Part shown: positions 1 to 8,911 of the stretch, piece by piece
Layout: each line of letters opens with the position of its first letter
Numbering within the stretch: position 1 is the first letter of the stretch
Assembly: GCA_017396675.1 (NCBI GenBank)
Contig: JAFQLB010000076.1
Span: forward strand, 1-55,842
Direction of reading: 5' to 3'
Length of the DNA: 55,842 nt
Source: Lachnospiraceae bacterium
GTDB lineage: Bacteria > Bacillota > Clostridia > Lachnospirales > Lachnospiraceae
Translations under genes and position numbers: made by a program
The notes under the pieces: generated by a model
What the model was told of the DNA's origin: nothing
The model's input: the letters and a program-made list of their open reading frames with translations, nothing else
The model's database searches: none

Positions 1-476
1 AGCCGGGCGGCTCTGACGGCGCCCCTTAGTCCGTCGGGACCGTGATAGGAAAGGATGCCGGGAAAACATCTCTCCCTAAGCAGGATGGGATGGCCGCATT
101 TTCCCCGGCAGGCGGGAATGCAGACATCCTCCGTTCCGTTTTGCAGAAGGTGAACGGTCTGCTTTGAAAACATGGGCGTGTCAACGGAGGTGATCAGCAC
201 TTCTTCGCATTTGCCCTGCAAATAAAGAAGCCCTTTTTTTATGCTGTCCAGCATTTCTCCGTTGGCCGATGCGGTCAGAAAAATAAGATTCATGGAAGGA
301 ACCAGCTTTTGGGGCAGCGCATCCTCGTCACCGATGACAACAATGCGCTGAATGCCGGCCAGCTTGAAAAGCATGACAATGCGCTCAAGGGCTGTGATTC
401 GTCCCAACTGTTTTTCGGGTGAAAATTTATCCTTACGATTTGTTTTTCCGGCAGCAATGATCAGGGCGGCTGTCAT
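1..476 (-). CDS. MobA-like nucleotidyltransferase (NTP transferase domain), 3' end cut by window edge
   Basis: Read leftward from an ATG at 476, about 158 residues are visible before the window ends. The N-terminus MTAALIIAAGKTNRKDKFSP resembles the nucleotide-binding loop of MobA/MocA/GlmU-type NTP transferases. A later segment, ITSVDTPMF, fits the metal-binding acidic motif of the fold. MobA-like enzymes attach CMP or GMP to molybdopterin or related cofactors, but the substrate cannot be told here. It follows the binding-protein gene on the same strand with a 73-bp gap, so it is probably in one operon with it and works with the transporter/methyltransferase cluster at 1899-5340. GGGAG lies about 9 nt before the start. 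The C-terminal half is not visible. Confidence 0.75.
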   Translation of the reverse strand, partial: MTAALIIAAGKTNRKDKFSPEKQLGRITALERIVMLFKLAGIQRIVVIGDEDALPQKLVPSMNLIFLTASANGEMLDSIKKGLLYLQGKCEEVLITSVDTPMFSKQTVHLLQNGTEDVCIPACRGKCGHPILLRERCFPGILSYHGPDGLRGAVRAAR

Positions 477-549
477 CCTTTCTCTCCCTTCCCGCAAAGC
501 ATCGGACTGCTTTGGCACACCCTTAGCATACCACATGAAAGGGATGATT

Positions 550-1668
550 TCAATGAGCTGAAGTCAGGGTACCTGCCAGCAGGTGCTGCAGCTGTTCATC
601 GGTCATGTCCACGTGATAAAACAGTTTGAAAAATTCCCGGATTTCTTCTTCCATATCCCAATTCATGTGCTCTGCATAGATAATGGAAGCAAAATATCGT
701 ATACCGATGAGACGGTTGGGACCTGCGGGGCGATCCACCCAGCCAAAGGGGGCGTTGGGAATGCCGTATACTTTTTGCTCCTGTACAGCCTTTAAGGCAG
801 CGTAGTCGGGATGCTCCAGAATAGCCTTTGCGGCAGAGCCGCCGCTCATATTGGCCTTGGGCTCGCCGTTTACCAGAATGATATCGGGATCCCAGGCAAG
901 CAGCTGCTCGGCAGAGATCTGCACCCTGGAACCGTCGCCAAGCTCCAGATCGGCAACATTCACAGCGTTGATGGTATCCAGGATTCCGGCATGCGAGGAG
1001 CCGTCAGGTGCGGTTTCCAGAGAATCCTCCCCGTTGCCGTAGTAGACACGGAGCTTTTTTTCTTCCGGAATGCTTTTTAAAGACGCTATATCATCAAACA
1101 GCTCCTCTGCGTAGGAAGCAAGGGCATCGGTGTGTTCCCTGACTCCCAGCAGCTCTCCCAGAAAGCGGAAGGCTGCAGCGGAATTGTTAAGATCGCTGTC
1201 TACGGCTACCACCGGAATTCCAAGGGTCTTTTCCAGAGCATCACAATCGGCAATCATGGCCTCGTCGATGGTGCCGCAGTTAAGGGCGATGGCGGGATCT
1301 GCGGCGATCACAGCCTCATAATTGACAGCATCTCCCATTCCGAAGTTAGGGAGATCATGGTATTCTTCCAAAATAACGGACTTTTCCGTTTCGTTTAACT
1401 CATAATTCCAACCCAGCAGCTTGTCAGGCGCCGCCATGTATAAAATAATTGCGGATGCGGGACCGGTGGAAAAAACGGAGTCGATTTCCGTGGGGACAAT
1501 GACGGTGCGTCCGGCCATATCCGTAATTTCGCGGGTATCTGGGGTATCGGGGATATCCGGGCGATTGGAAGATCGGGCAGGGGTCTGTGGATCGCCGCAG
1601 CCAAAAAGCAGGCAGAGAGCTGCCAGAACAGCCGGGAATATAAGGATGGGGGATGTAAGATTGCGCAT
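550..1668 (-). CDS. ABC transporter substrate-binding lipoprotein (Fe-siderophore/cobalamin/metal type)
   Basis: A 372-aa exported solute-binding protein of the TroA/BtuF/FhuD-like fold. The chosen ATG at 1668 has AAGGAGGA upstream and begins a lipoprotein signal peptide: a hydrophobic stretch followed by LLFGC, with the lipidated Cys at residue 24. An in-frame start at 1767 would put about 33 non-signal residues in front and is rejected. The motif DMAGRTVIVP near residues 50-60 is typical of periplasmic binding proteins for iron chelates, cobalamin or free metals. It presumably delivers ligand to the FecCD permease at 1899 and the ATPase at 2960, which are transcribed divergently. The ligand is not determined. 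The nearby nucleotidyltransferase and methyltransferase suggest a metal or oxyanion used in a cofactor. Confidence 0.88.
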   Translation of the reverse strand: MRNLTSPILIFPAVLAALCLLFGCGDPQTPARSSNRPDIPDTPDTREITDMAGRTVIVPTEIDSVFSTGPASAIILYMAAPDKLLGWNYELNETEKSVILEEYHDLPNFGMGDAVNYEAVIAADPAIALNCGTIDEAMIADCDALEKTLGIPVVAVDSDLNNSAAAFRFLGELLGVREHTDALASYAEELFDDIASLKSIPEEKKLRVYYGNGEDSLETAPDGSSHAGILDTINAVNVADLELGDGSRVQISAEQLLAWDPDIILVNGEPKANMSGGSAAKAILEHPDYAALKAVQEQKVYGIPNAPFGWVDRPAGPNRLIGIRYFASIIYAEHMNWDMEEEIREFFKLFYHVDMTDEQLQHLLAGTLTSAH

Positions 1669-1796
1669 GGATGCTCCTCCTTTTGCTAATTTCACGACAG
1701 TCTCTTGTCTGTTGGGAGAGTGTGCTGTCGCTGTTGACACGTAAAAAAAAGAGTGATATACTTTCAAAAGCGAATCGTTTTTAAAAATATAACGAT

Positions 1797-1825
1797 ATCA
1801 TAGCATTCTTTTTTTTGCTTGTCAA
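1797..1825 (-). promoter_or_regulatory. Sigma-A type promoter for the binding-protein gene
   Basis: On the minus strand TTGACA (1825-1820) is separated by exactly 17 bp from TATGAT (1802-1797), which also carries an upstream TG. The predicted transcript has a leader of roughly 120 nt before the ATG at 1668. Confidence 0.75.
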
Positions 1826-1846
1826 TACGTATTATGTATGTGACAA
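1819..1846. promoter_or_regulatory. Imperfect inverted repeat, candidate operator in the divergent promoter region
   Basis: TTGTCA (1819-1824) and TGACAA (1841-1846) form an inverted repeat around an A/T-rich core. The left arm coincides with the -35 box of the leftward promoter. A repressor bound here could control both the binding protein and the divergent permease operon. This is inference from position and symmetry only. Confidence 0.35.
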
Positions 1847-1898
1847 TGGTGACAATGAAGATAATGCAAAATGATGAAGATGAAATACAGGTGGCACG

Positions 1899-2954
1899 AT
1901 GGGAAAAATGGGAGAAGGATTTCGGGCATATAAAGCGCATATGGAGGCAGTCAGACAGCGGCATTACGGGATGCTGATGTGGGGTATGGCGGGAGCTCTG
2001 CTGGCGGTGACCATACTTTCCTTCGGCATCGGCTATTACCCTCTGTCCCCGGGACAGGTGATATCGGCATTTTTGTCCCGCTTCGGTTATCAGGGTGAGA
2101 TATTGCCTCAGGCCGTCACTGTTTTCTGGAGTATCCGGCTGCCGCGTATCCTGTCGGCCGTTTTTATCGGTGCCTCTCTGGCGGCGGCAGGTGCCACCTA
2201 TCAGGGGATGTTTCGCAATCCCCTGGTATCTCCCGATATTCTGGGCGTTTCTTCCGGTGCCGGATTGGGTGCCGCCTTTGCAATTTTATACGGTGCATCC
2301 AATTGGGGAATACAGCTTGCGGCCTTCGCAGGAGGCGTTTCCGCAGTGGCCGCGTCCTACGTGATCAGTCGAAAGTCCACGCATTCCCACACCCTGAGTC
2401 TGGTGCTTACAGGCTCCATGATCATGTCCCTGTGCAATGCGGGCATCACCATGATCAAATACGTGGCGGATCCCAACGATGTTTTGCAGCAGATCACCTT
2501 TTGGCTAATGGGAAGCCTTACAAAGACAGATATGAATGCGTTTGGGTTTAGTTTCCTTCCCATGCTGGCCGGATTGTCTGTACTCCTTATATTTCGCTGG
2601 CGGATCAATCTACTTACCCTGGAGGAGGAAGAGGCAAAGAGTCTGGGAATCAATGTGAGGCGCTACAGACTGATGTTTATCGGAGCATCAACGCTGTTGA
2701 GTGCAGCTGCCGTATGTTTGGGAGGACTGATCGGCTGGGTGGGGCTGATGATTCCTCATATGGCCAGGGCTCTTGTGGGTGCGGACTATGGCAGGCTGAT
2801 TCCCGCAAGCGCTATGCTGGGAGCCGGATATCTGGTATTGATGGATGACATTGCCCGCTCCCTCTTATCCATGGAGCTTCCCATCGGTGTTGTGACAAGC
2901 ATCCTGGGTGCGCCGTTCTTTATTTATCTGATTGTGAAAAGAAAGGAGCGCTAG
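1899..2954 (+). CDS. FecCD-family ABC transporter permease
   Basis: A 351-aa polytopic membrane protein of the BtuC/FhuB/FecCD family, the permease of metal-chelate or cobalamin importers. After a cytoplasmic N-terminus of about 27 residues come roughly ten hydrophobic segments. The family motif RLPRILSAVFIGASLAAAGA and the ending segment GAPFFIYLIVKRKER are both typical. It is followed after 5 bp by the ATPase gene, so the two are co-translated. A GTGG-containing weak Shine-Dalgarno precedes the ATG at 1899. An alternative ATG nine bases downstream cannot be excluded. The cognate binding protein is encoded divergently. Confidence 0.9.
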   Translation: MGKMGEGFRAYKAHMEAVRQRHYGMLMWGMAGALLAVTILSFGIGYYPLSPGQVISAFLSRFGYQGEILPQAVTVFWSIRLPRILSAVFIGASLAAAGATYQGMFRNPLVSPDILGVSSGAGLGAAFAILYGASNWGIQLAAFAGGVSAVAASYVISRKSTHSHTLSLVLTGSMIMSLCNAGITMIKYVADPNDVLQQITFWLMGSLTKTDMNAFGFSFLPMLAGLSVLLIFRWRINLLTLEEEEAKSLGINVRRYRLMFIGASTLLSAAAVCLGGLIGWVGLMIPHMARALVGADYGRLIPASAMLGAGYLVLMDDIARSLLSMELPIGVVTSILGAPFFIYLIVKRKER

Positions 2955-2959
2955 AAGCC

Positions 2960-3796
2960 ATGCTGCTGGAACTTCACCAAGTATGCGGCGGATACGGCAG
3001 CGGAGACGTCGTAAAGGACGTCAGCTGCCATGCCGATGGGGGAGATGTGTTATGTCTGGTGGGACCAAACGGCCGCGGCAAAACCACGTTGTTTCGTCTC
3101 ATCCTTGGCTCCCTGTCTCTTTCCTCGGGAAGTATCCGCATTGACGGACGAGATTCGAAACAGCTCACCCCCAGGGAGATGGCCAATCTGGTGGCCTATA
3201 TTCCCCAGTATCACAGACCCATTTTTGCCTATTCGGTTTTGGATATTGTAATGATGGGGCGGGCCTCTCATTTTTCTTCCTTTGAAACACCGAAAGCGGC
3301 AGACAGAGAGGCTGCATTTGCAGCACTTGAAAAAGTAAACGCCTTGCATCTGGCTGATTGGAAGTATACGGCTTTGAGCGGAGGACAGCGGCAGCTGATC
3401 CTGATTGCCCGTGCCATATGTCAGTCGGCCAGAGTGTTTGTGATGGATGAACCGGCGGCAAATCTTGATTATGCCAACCATCAGCTTCTCATGGAGGTTG
3501 TTAAGGAGCTTGCCGGCAAGGGATATTGCATCGTCATGTCTACCCACAGTCCGGAGCATCCCTTTTCGGTGGGAAGTAAGGCTCTTTTAATGAAAGAGGG
3601 AAGAGTGGCGGGCTTTGGTTCGCCCAGACAGATCATCACGCCGGAGAGCCTGGAGGAGGTCTACGGGATGGAGATGGATGTTGTTACGATAGGAGATCGG
3701 TACGGTGTAAAACGAACCATTTGTCTGCCGGTGAAGGCGCCCGGGGATATCAGATCTGTTTATGCAGCAAAAGAGAGGGAACAGTGGGAGGTATGA
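2960..3796 (+). CDS. ABC transporter ATP-binding protein (FecE/BtuD type)
   Basis: The 278-aa cytoplasmic ATPase that powers the permease at 1899. Visible motifs in order are Walker A GPNGRGKT (residues 35-42), a Q-loop at about Q83, the signature LSGGQ (139-143), Walker B VFVMDE (159-164) and a switch histidine in MSTHSPEH. The length and the C-terminal extension after the switch match chelate/cobalamin-type ATPases. The gene begins 5 bp after the permease stop and ends 4 bp before the methyltransferase start, so it sits in the middle of one tight operon. Confidence 0.92.
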   Translation: MLLELHQVCGGYGSGDVVKDVSCHADGGDVLCLVGPNGRGKTTLFRLILGSLSLSSGSIRIDGRDSKQLTPREMANLVAYIPQYHRPIFAYSVLDIVMMGRASHFSSFETPKAADREAAFAALEKVNALHLADWKYTALSGGQRQLILIARAICQSARVFVMDEPAANLDYANHQLLMEVVKELAGKGYCIVMSTHSPEHPFSVGSKALLMKEGRVAGFGSPRQIITPESLEEVYGMEMDVVTIGDRYGVKRTICLPVKAPGDIRSVYAAKEREQWEV

Positions 3797-3800
3797 GGAT

Positions 3801-4706
3801 ATGGAAAAAGTGCATAATTCGGAGGATCTGGCATATTTTATTTCTCTGCAGTCACTTGGAGCGTCAGATGACGGGGCATATTCCAGGGAGAAGTGGGATC
3901 GTCGTGCCGAGCACTGGCAGAGGGAGAGAGTCAATCATCGAAAGGGCGATGAGCGCATTGTCAGTGCCATGACCTATCTGGAACAAAGAGGCGTGCTGCA
4001 AAAGGAGTATGCGGTTGCGGATATTGGGTGCGGGCCGGGAAGATTTGCGGCGGCATTTGCAAAGCGGGTACACAGGGTAGTAGGTCTGGATATTTCCGAG
4101 AAAATGATCCTGCACGGCAGAGAACATATCCGAAAAGAAGGACTGGAGAATGCCCTTCTCTATCCATGTGATTTTCAGACTCTGGACATCCAAAAAGAGG
4201 GATATGAAAAGGCCTTTGACCTGGTGTTTGGGTCCATGACCCCGGCAGTCCACGATATGGAAGGATTGATGAAATTTATGGCCATGAGCCGGAGCTGGTG
4301 CTGTCAGATCACTCATCTGAGCGGACAAAATTTACTGAGAGATCAGATCATGCGGGAGGTGTTTGACCAGGCGCCGTCAGGCAGGTGGACCGGACGATGG
4401 TTTTATTCCCTGTTCAACATCCTTTTTCTTTTGGGATATCATCCGGAGACCAGCTACGAGCATCACCGCCGGGAGCTCCTGATCCGTCCGGATGAGGAGT
4501 ATGTGGAGTTTATAATGGAGCATATGCTGCCCTCAGAGGAAATTACGAAAGAGAATGGGGATAAGGTCATGGGTTGGCTGTTGGCGCACAGAGATGAAGA
4601 GGGATTTGTACGGGAAATTACGGATTCCTCCTATGCAAGGATTCTGTGGGATGTGCGAGACCGCAGGGAGCGGCCGGATTACCGGGTAGGAGACCGGAGA
4701 GTGTGA
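3801..4706 (+). CDS. Class I SAM-dependent methyltransferase linked to a metal-chelate ABC transporter
   Basis: A 301-aa protein with a Rossmann-type SAM-binding domain. Motif I is VADIGCGPGRF (residues 72-82), followed by GLDIS as the acidic strand-2 motif. The start at 3801 has GGGAGG 9 nt upstream. The longer in-frame reading from 3762 would run back into the ATPase gene. The substrate is unknown. The layout of NTP transferase, binding protein, FecCD permease, ATPase and methyltransferase recalls clusters that I remember being grouped under DVU_1551/DVU_1556 family names. That recollection is unverified. The role would then be modification of a metal cofactor or its ligand. Confidence 0.8.
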   Translation: MEKVHNSEDLAYFISLQSLGASDDGAYSREKWDRRAEHWQRERVNHRKGDERIVSAMTYLEQRGVLQKEYAVADIGCGPGRFAAAFAKRVHRVVGLDISEKMILHGREHIRKEGLENALLYPCDFQTLDIQKEGYEKAFDLVFGSMTPAVHDMEGLMKFMAMSRSWCCQITHLSGQNLLRDQIMREVFDQAPSGRWTGRWFYSLFNILFLLGYHPETSYEHHRRELLIRPDEEYVEFIMEHMLPSEEITKENGDKVMGWLLAHRDEEGFVREITDSSYARILWDVRDRRERPDYRVGDRRV

Positions 4707-4776
4707 CCGGGAGGTATTTTGGAACACCCGTTGGAAGCACACGGGACAAAATGATGAAAGGATAAGGAGCTAAGTG

Positions 4777-5340
4777 ATGGTGCGGCATGTTTTTTTGACC
4801 GGAAAAAAGCAGGTGGGAAAATCCACCCTGGTCAGGAAGGTGCTTAATGATTTTGACGGAAAAGCAGGCGGTTTCTTTACGGTGAGAACGGATGCGTTTT
4901 TGAAAAACGGATATTCCGTGCATCTGCTCGGCGTAAACGGGGAACCGTCGTTTGATGAGGAAACGCTTTTGTTTCTGTGCGGCAGAGAAGGGAACGGCGT
5001 AAACGGGAAAAACCGTAAAATCAGCTGCGTCCGGGATCGGTTCAATCTTCTGGGATGCAGGGCACTGGTGCAATGCAGGGACTGCTCGCTGGTGGTTATG
5101 GACGAGCTTGGACCCAACGAGGCAGAGGCGCTTTTGTTTCGTCGGGCTGTCCTGCAACAGCTGGAGGGCGGTACGCCTGTTCTGGGAGTCCTGCAGGCGC
5201 CTGCCCGGTTGTTCTGGCCGGAGGTCACAGACCATCCCGCGGTGGAGCTGATAGAGATTACAGAGAGCAATCGGGAAGAGGAGGAGACCCTGAAAAGAAT
5301 TCTTTCCGTTATTCGTCATAGAATTCCATCGGAATCATAG
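4777..5340 (+). CDS. P-loop nucleoside-triphosphatase (THEP1-like)
   Basis: A 187-aa protein with an N-terminal Walker A GKKQVGKST (residues 9-17) and a Walker B-like LVVMDELGPNE, the pattern of the small NTPase_1/THEP1 family. ATG 4777 lies 7 nt after AGGAG and is preferred over the adjacent GTG 4774. The NTPase_1 family hydrolyses nucleotides in vitro, but its biological role is poorly defined. Here it sits between the methyltransferase and a MATE exporter in the cofactor/metal cluster, so a role in cofactor assembly or nucleotide-coupled insertion is possible but is only inferred from context. Confidence 0.75.
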   Translation: MVRHVFLTGKKQVGKSTLVRKVLNDFDGKAGGFFTVRTDAFLKNGYSVHLLGVNGEPSFDEETLLFLCGREGNGVNGKNRKISCVRDRFNLLGCRALVQCRDCSLVVMDELGPNEAEALLFRRAVLQQLEGGTPVLGVLQAPARLFWPEVTDHPAVELIEITESNREEEETLKRILSVIRHRIPSES

Positions 5341-5356
5341 ATATAGGAGTATGAAG

Positions 5357-6721
5357 ATGACTGCAAGCGCCCACACCACAGAACTGTATTATAAAAAAAT
5401 GACAACAACGCCTGTCCCCGGTCTGATCATAACGCTGGGGATTCCGACCACCGTTTCTATGCTGATCACAAGTATTTACAACATGGTGGATCCCTATTTT
5501 GTGGGAACCTTGGGCGCCAGCCAGCAGGCTGCCACAGGAATTTTGTTTACACTGCAGGCAATTATTCAGGCTGTTTCTTTTATGCTGGGTCAGGGCTCCG
5601 GCACCATGGTATCCAAGGCGCTGGCAGATCGTGACACCAAAGAGGCATCTCAATATGTATCTACGGCATTTTTTACGGGAATCGCCGCCGGCAGTACGCT
5701 GACGGTGACGGGATTGATTTTCATGAATCCGCTGATGCGGCTGTTGGGAAGTACGGATACCATCATGCCCTATGCCAGAGAGTACGGACTGTGGGTACTG
5801 CTGTCCTGCCCGCTGGTTGTATGCTCCTTTATTCTGAATAACAATCTGAGATATGAAGGAAAGGCGTTTTATGCCATGATCGGACTCACCTTCGGAGGCG
5901 TACTGAATATCTTCGGAGATTATTTGCTGATCCGCGTCATTCCTCTGGGCGTCTCGGGGGCGGGGATTTCCACCGCCGCTTCCCAGGCTGTCAGTTTTTT
6001 TATTCTGCTGTATTTTCACAAAAAAATGGCCCAGGGAAATATTTCTCTGGATGCGGTCAGCAGGAATGCCAGGATGTACGGAACCATCATGAGGATCGGA
6101 TTTCCCGCCATGGTGAGACAGGGTCTGGCATCCTTTTCCAACGGATTTTTGAACAATCTTACAAAGTCCTACGGAGATGCCGCCATTGCCGCCATGAGCG
6201 TGGTCAATCGCTTCTCCGCTTTTGTGATGTGTGTGGGACTGGGAGTGGGGCAGGGCTTCCAGCCGGTGGCCTCCTTCAATTATCAGGCGGGTAAGTACAA
6301 ACGGGTGAAACAGGGATTGCTGTTTACCATGGCAGCCTCTGCCTGTCTCATCGGTGTATTGGCACTGACAGGGTTCCTTTTTGCAAAGCCCATCGTATAT
6401 GCCTTCCAGGAAAGCCGGGAAGTGAATGAAATCGGAGCCTTTGCCCTTCGCTGGGCCTGTTTGGGTGTGGTCTTTCTGTCCCTTTCCGTGCCTACCAATA
6501 TGCTGTATCAGAGTATTCGTAAACCGGGTATCTCCGCTGTTTTATCCATGTTTCGGTCGGGGCTTCTGCTGATTCCGGCTCTGCTGATCGGCACCTGCTT
6601 CTTCGGGCTCAGAGGCATTCAGTTGGCACAGCCTGTGGCAGATATGCTTACAGGTCTTCTGAGTATTCCGTTTATGCTGTATTTCCTGAAGAAAACGCCG
6701 GATGAATGTGGAATGCCGTAA
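5357..6721 (+). CDS. MATE-family efflux transporter
   Basis: A 454-aa integral membrane protein with about twelve hydrophobic segments arranged as two similar halves, typical of the MATE (MatE domain) superfamily of Na+ or H+ coupled exporters. The segments MVDPYFVGTLGASQQAA and VGLGVGQGFQPVASFNYQAG are characteristic of the two halves. The start at 5357 is 7 nt downstream of AGGAG. The ATG at 5351 is only 1 nt from it and is less likely. It is the last gene of the rightward operon from 1899. The substrate is unknown. It may be a general drug or metabolite exporter rather than a functional partner of the upstream genes. Confidence 0.88.
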   Translation: MTASAHTTELYYKKMTTTPVPGLIITLGIPTTVSMLITSIYNMVDPYFVGTLGASQQAATGILFTLQAIIQAVSFMLGQGSGTMVSKALADRDTKEASQYVSTAFFTGIAAGSTLTVTGLIFMNPLMRLLGSTDTIMPYAREYGLWVLLSCPLVVCSFILNNNLRYEGKAFYAMIGLTFGGVLNIFGDYLLIRVIPLGVSGAGISTAASQAVSFFILLYFHKKMAQGNISLDAVSRNARMYGTIMRIGFPAMVRQGLASFSNGFLNNLTKSYGDAAIAAMSVVNRFSAFVMCVGLGVGQGFQPVASFNYQAGKYKRVKQGLLFTMAASACLIGVLALTGFLFAKPIVYAFQESREVNEIGAFALRWACLGVVFLSLSVPTNMLYQSIRKPGISAVLSMFRSGLLLIPALLIGTCFFGLRGIQLAQPVADMLTGLLSIPFMLYFLKKTPDECGMP

Positions 6722-6830
6722 ATACTGCTGTATTTTATGCAGGTTTCTCTCTCTGACAAATCGCCAATCTTATATCACATCTTACAAAAAAAGTATTGGA
6801 AGATATCATTCTTTGTTCTATTTTCCCATC

Positions 6831-6859
6831 TTGCGAAGATGACGGGATTATTATATAAT
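6831..6859 (+). promoter_or_regulatory. Promoter upstream of apt
   Basis: TTGCGA (6831-6836), a 17-bp spacer and TATAAT (6854-6859) lie about 90 bp before the apt start. The 223-bp gap between the MATE gene and apt holds no other convincing element. Confidence 0.7.
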
Positions 6860-6950
6860 GCTTCCGTAATTTGCGGCAGCGGTGAATCGCTGTGTAAATA
6901 TGCAAATGAACAACAATACCACGGCAAGGGCGTGAGAAAGGAGGATGTGG

Positions 6951-7475
6951 GTGAAGTCGGTTGACCAATACATAAGGAGTATTCCCGATTTTCCGGAAAA
7001 GGGAATTATTTTCCGGGATATCACAAGTGTTCTTCAGGATGCGGAGGGCTTGAAGCTGGCCATTGATTCCATGATTGAACTGCTCCGGGGTGTCGAGTTT
7101 GACGTGATTGCGGGAGCAGAGTCGAGGGGCTTTATTTTCGGTGTGCCCATTGCATATGCACTGGGAAAGCCTTTTGTACCTATCCGCAAAAAGGGAAAGC
7201 TGCCCTGTGAGACGATTTCCGTCACCTACGATCTGGAATACGGCAGTGCAGAAATTGAGATGCATAAGGATGCTGTTCTGCCGGGACAGAGAGTTGTACT
7301 GGTGGATGATCTGATTGCCACGGGAGGCACAGTGGAAGCTTGCGCCAAGCTGGTGGAGGCAATGGGCGGAGAAGTTGCAAAGGTTATTTTTCTGCTGGAA
7401 CTGGCCGGATTGAACGGGAGAGACAGGCTGCAGAAATATGAGGTTGCCTCCGTAGTCACTTACGAGGGGAAATAA
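6951..7475 (+). CDS. apt: Adenine phosphoribosyltransferase
   Basis: Converts adenine and PRPP to AMP in purine salvage. The 174-aa protein starts with the family pattern YIRSIPDFPEKGIIFRDIT and carries the PRPP-binding loop VLVDDLIATGGT (residues 116-127). The Shine-Dalgarno AAAGGAGG ends at 6944 and touches an ATG at 6945 with no spacing. The GTG at 6951 lies 6 nt away and gives the usual apt N-terminus and length, so GTG is chosen. It is followed after 17 bp by a purine permease, forming a two-gene salvage operon from the promoter at 6831-6859 to the terminator at 8912-8980. Confidence 0.95.
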   Translation: MKSVDQYIRSIPDFPEKGIIFRDITSVLQDAEGLKLAIDSMIELLRGVEFDVIAGAESRGFIFGVPIAYALGKPFVPIRKKGKLPCETISVTYDLEYGSAEIEMHKDAVLPGQRVVLVDDLIATGGTVEACAKLVEAMGGEVAKVIFLLELAGLNGRDRLQKYEVASVVTYEGK

Positions 7476-7492
7476 GAGGGGAGAGATTGTTC

Positions 7493-8851
7493 ATGCTTGA
7501 AAAGTATTTTAAACTGAAGGAAAACAACACAACCGTCAGAACGGAAGTGGTTGCGGGTATTACCACATTTATGACAATGGCATATATTCTGGCAGTGAAT
7601 CCTTCCATGCTGGGAGATGCCGGAATGGATGTGACGGCGGTTTTGATCGCCACATGTCTGGCTTCCTTTATCGGTACCGTTTGTATGGCATTAATGGCCA
7701 ATTATCCGTTTGCACTGGCTCCCGGCATGGGACTGAACGCATACTTTGCTTATACCGTGTGCGGCATTATGGGATATTCCTGGCAGGTCGCCCTGATGGC
7801 AGTCTTTGTTGAAGGTATCATCTTTATCCTGCTGTCGCTGACCAATGTGCGGGAAGCGATCTTCGATGCGATTCCCGGTACGCTGAAAAAGGGCGTCAGC
7901 GCAGGAATTGGTCTGTTTATTGCCTTTATCGGACTGCAGGGAGCCGATCTGGTGGTTTCCAATTCCTCAACACTGGTTACATATGTAGACTTTACCGCCA
8001 ACTGGAATACGCAGGGAATCTGTGCCGTACTGGCTCTGATCGGTCTGTTTATTACAAGTGTGCTGTTTATCAAGCGAGTGAAAGGCTCCATCCTGATCGG
8101 CATCCTGGCAACATGGGTGTTGGGTATGCTGGCACAGGCAGTGGGACTTTACGTGGTAGATGTGGAGAACGGATATTATTCCCTCTTTCCCACCTTTGCA
8201 GTGACGGATTTTACAGCCATCGGCAAGACCTTCGGACAGTGCTTTGCGGTGGATTTTGAAGGTGTTGGCTTTTTCAACTTTGCGGTAGTCATCTTCTCCT
8301 TCCTGTTTGTGGATATTTTTGATACCATTGGTACGGTCATCGGTGTATCCTCCAAAGCCAACATGCTGGATGAAAATGACAAGCTGCCCAGGATCAAGCC
8401 GGTACTGCTGTCAGATGCCATTGCAACCACGGCAGGCGCTGTTTTGGGAACCTCTACGGTGACCACATTTGTGGAAAGCTCTGCGGGTGTGGGAGAAGGC
8501 GCAAGAACGGGCCTTGCCTCTATCGTAACAGGCTTCCTGTTCCTGCTTGCCATTTTCTTTGCTCCTATTTTTACGGCCATTCCCGGTTTTGCTACGGCTC
8601 CGGCCCTGATTTTTGTCGGATTTTTGATGGTATCCTCTATCCTGAAAATTGATTTTGAGGATGCAAAGGAAGCCATCCCGGCTTATCTGTGCTGTCTGTC
8701 CATGCCGCTTATGTACAGCATTTCCGAAGGAATTGCAATGGGCGTGATCTCTTATGTGATCATCAATACGGTTACCGGCAATGCCAAAAAGGTAACGCCT
8801 CTGATGTACGTACTGGCCGTGCTGTTTGTATGTAAGTATATTTTCCTGTAA
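7493..8851 (+). CDS. NCS2-family purine (adenine/guanine/hypoxanthine) permease
   Basis: A 452-aa polytopic transporter of the AzgA/GhxP/PbuG branch of the NCS2 family. Visible family signatures are GITTFMTMAYILAVNPSML near the N-terminus, PGMGLNAYFAYTV near residues 77-89 and GTSTVTTFVESSAGVGEGAR in the second half. The ATG at 7493 is 8 nt after GAGGGGAG. It takes up nucleobases, and pairing with apt suggests adenine, hypoxanthine or guanine. The exact specificity cannot be read from sequence by eye. Confidence 0.92.
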   Translation: MLEKYFKLKENNTTVRTEVVAGITTFMTMAYILAVNPSMLGDAGMDVTAVLIATCLASFIGTVCMALMANYPFALAPGMGLNAYFAYTVCGIMGYSWQVALMAVFVEGIIFILLSLTNVREAIFDAIPGTLKKGVSAGIGLFIAFIGLQGADLVVSNSSTLVTYVDFTANWNTQGICAVLALIGLFITSVLFIKRVKGSILIGILATWVLGMLAQAVGLYVVDVENGYYSLFPTFAVTDFTAIGKTFGQCFAVDFEGVGFFNFAVVIFSFLFVDIFDTIGTVIGVSSKANMLDENDKLPRIKPVLLSDAIATTAGAVLGTSTVTTFVESSAGVGEGARTGLASIVTGFLFLLAIFFAPIFTAIPGFATAPALIFVGFLMVSSILKIDFEDAKEAIPAYLCCLSMPLMYSISEGIAMGVISYVIINTVTGNAKKVTPLMYVLAVLFVCKYIFL

Positions 8852-8911
8852 GGGAAATGCTGATTTCACCGGCATTTTCTTAGAATCTGCTTTTCCGTAT
8901 AGGGAAGAAGG

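Noticed and set aside
1668..1790. Cobalamin riboswitch in the 120-nt leader of the binding-protein gene
   Set aside because: The leader is shorter than a cobalamin riboswitch and lacks the B12-box. Only a small GACAG/CTGTC pairing is visible.
6737..6964. 75-codon plus-strand frame before apt
   Set aside because: It spans the apt promoter, lacks a ribosome-binding site, and overlaps the apt start in another frame.
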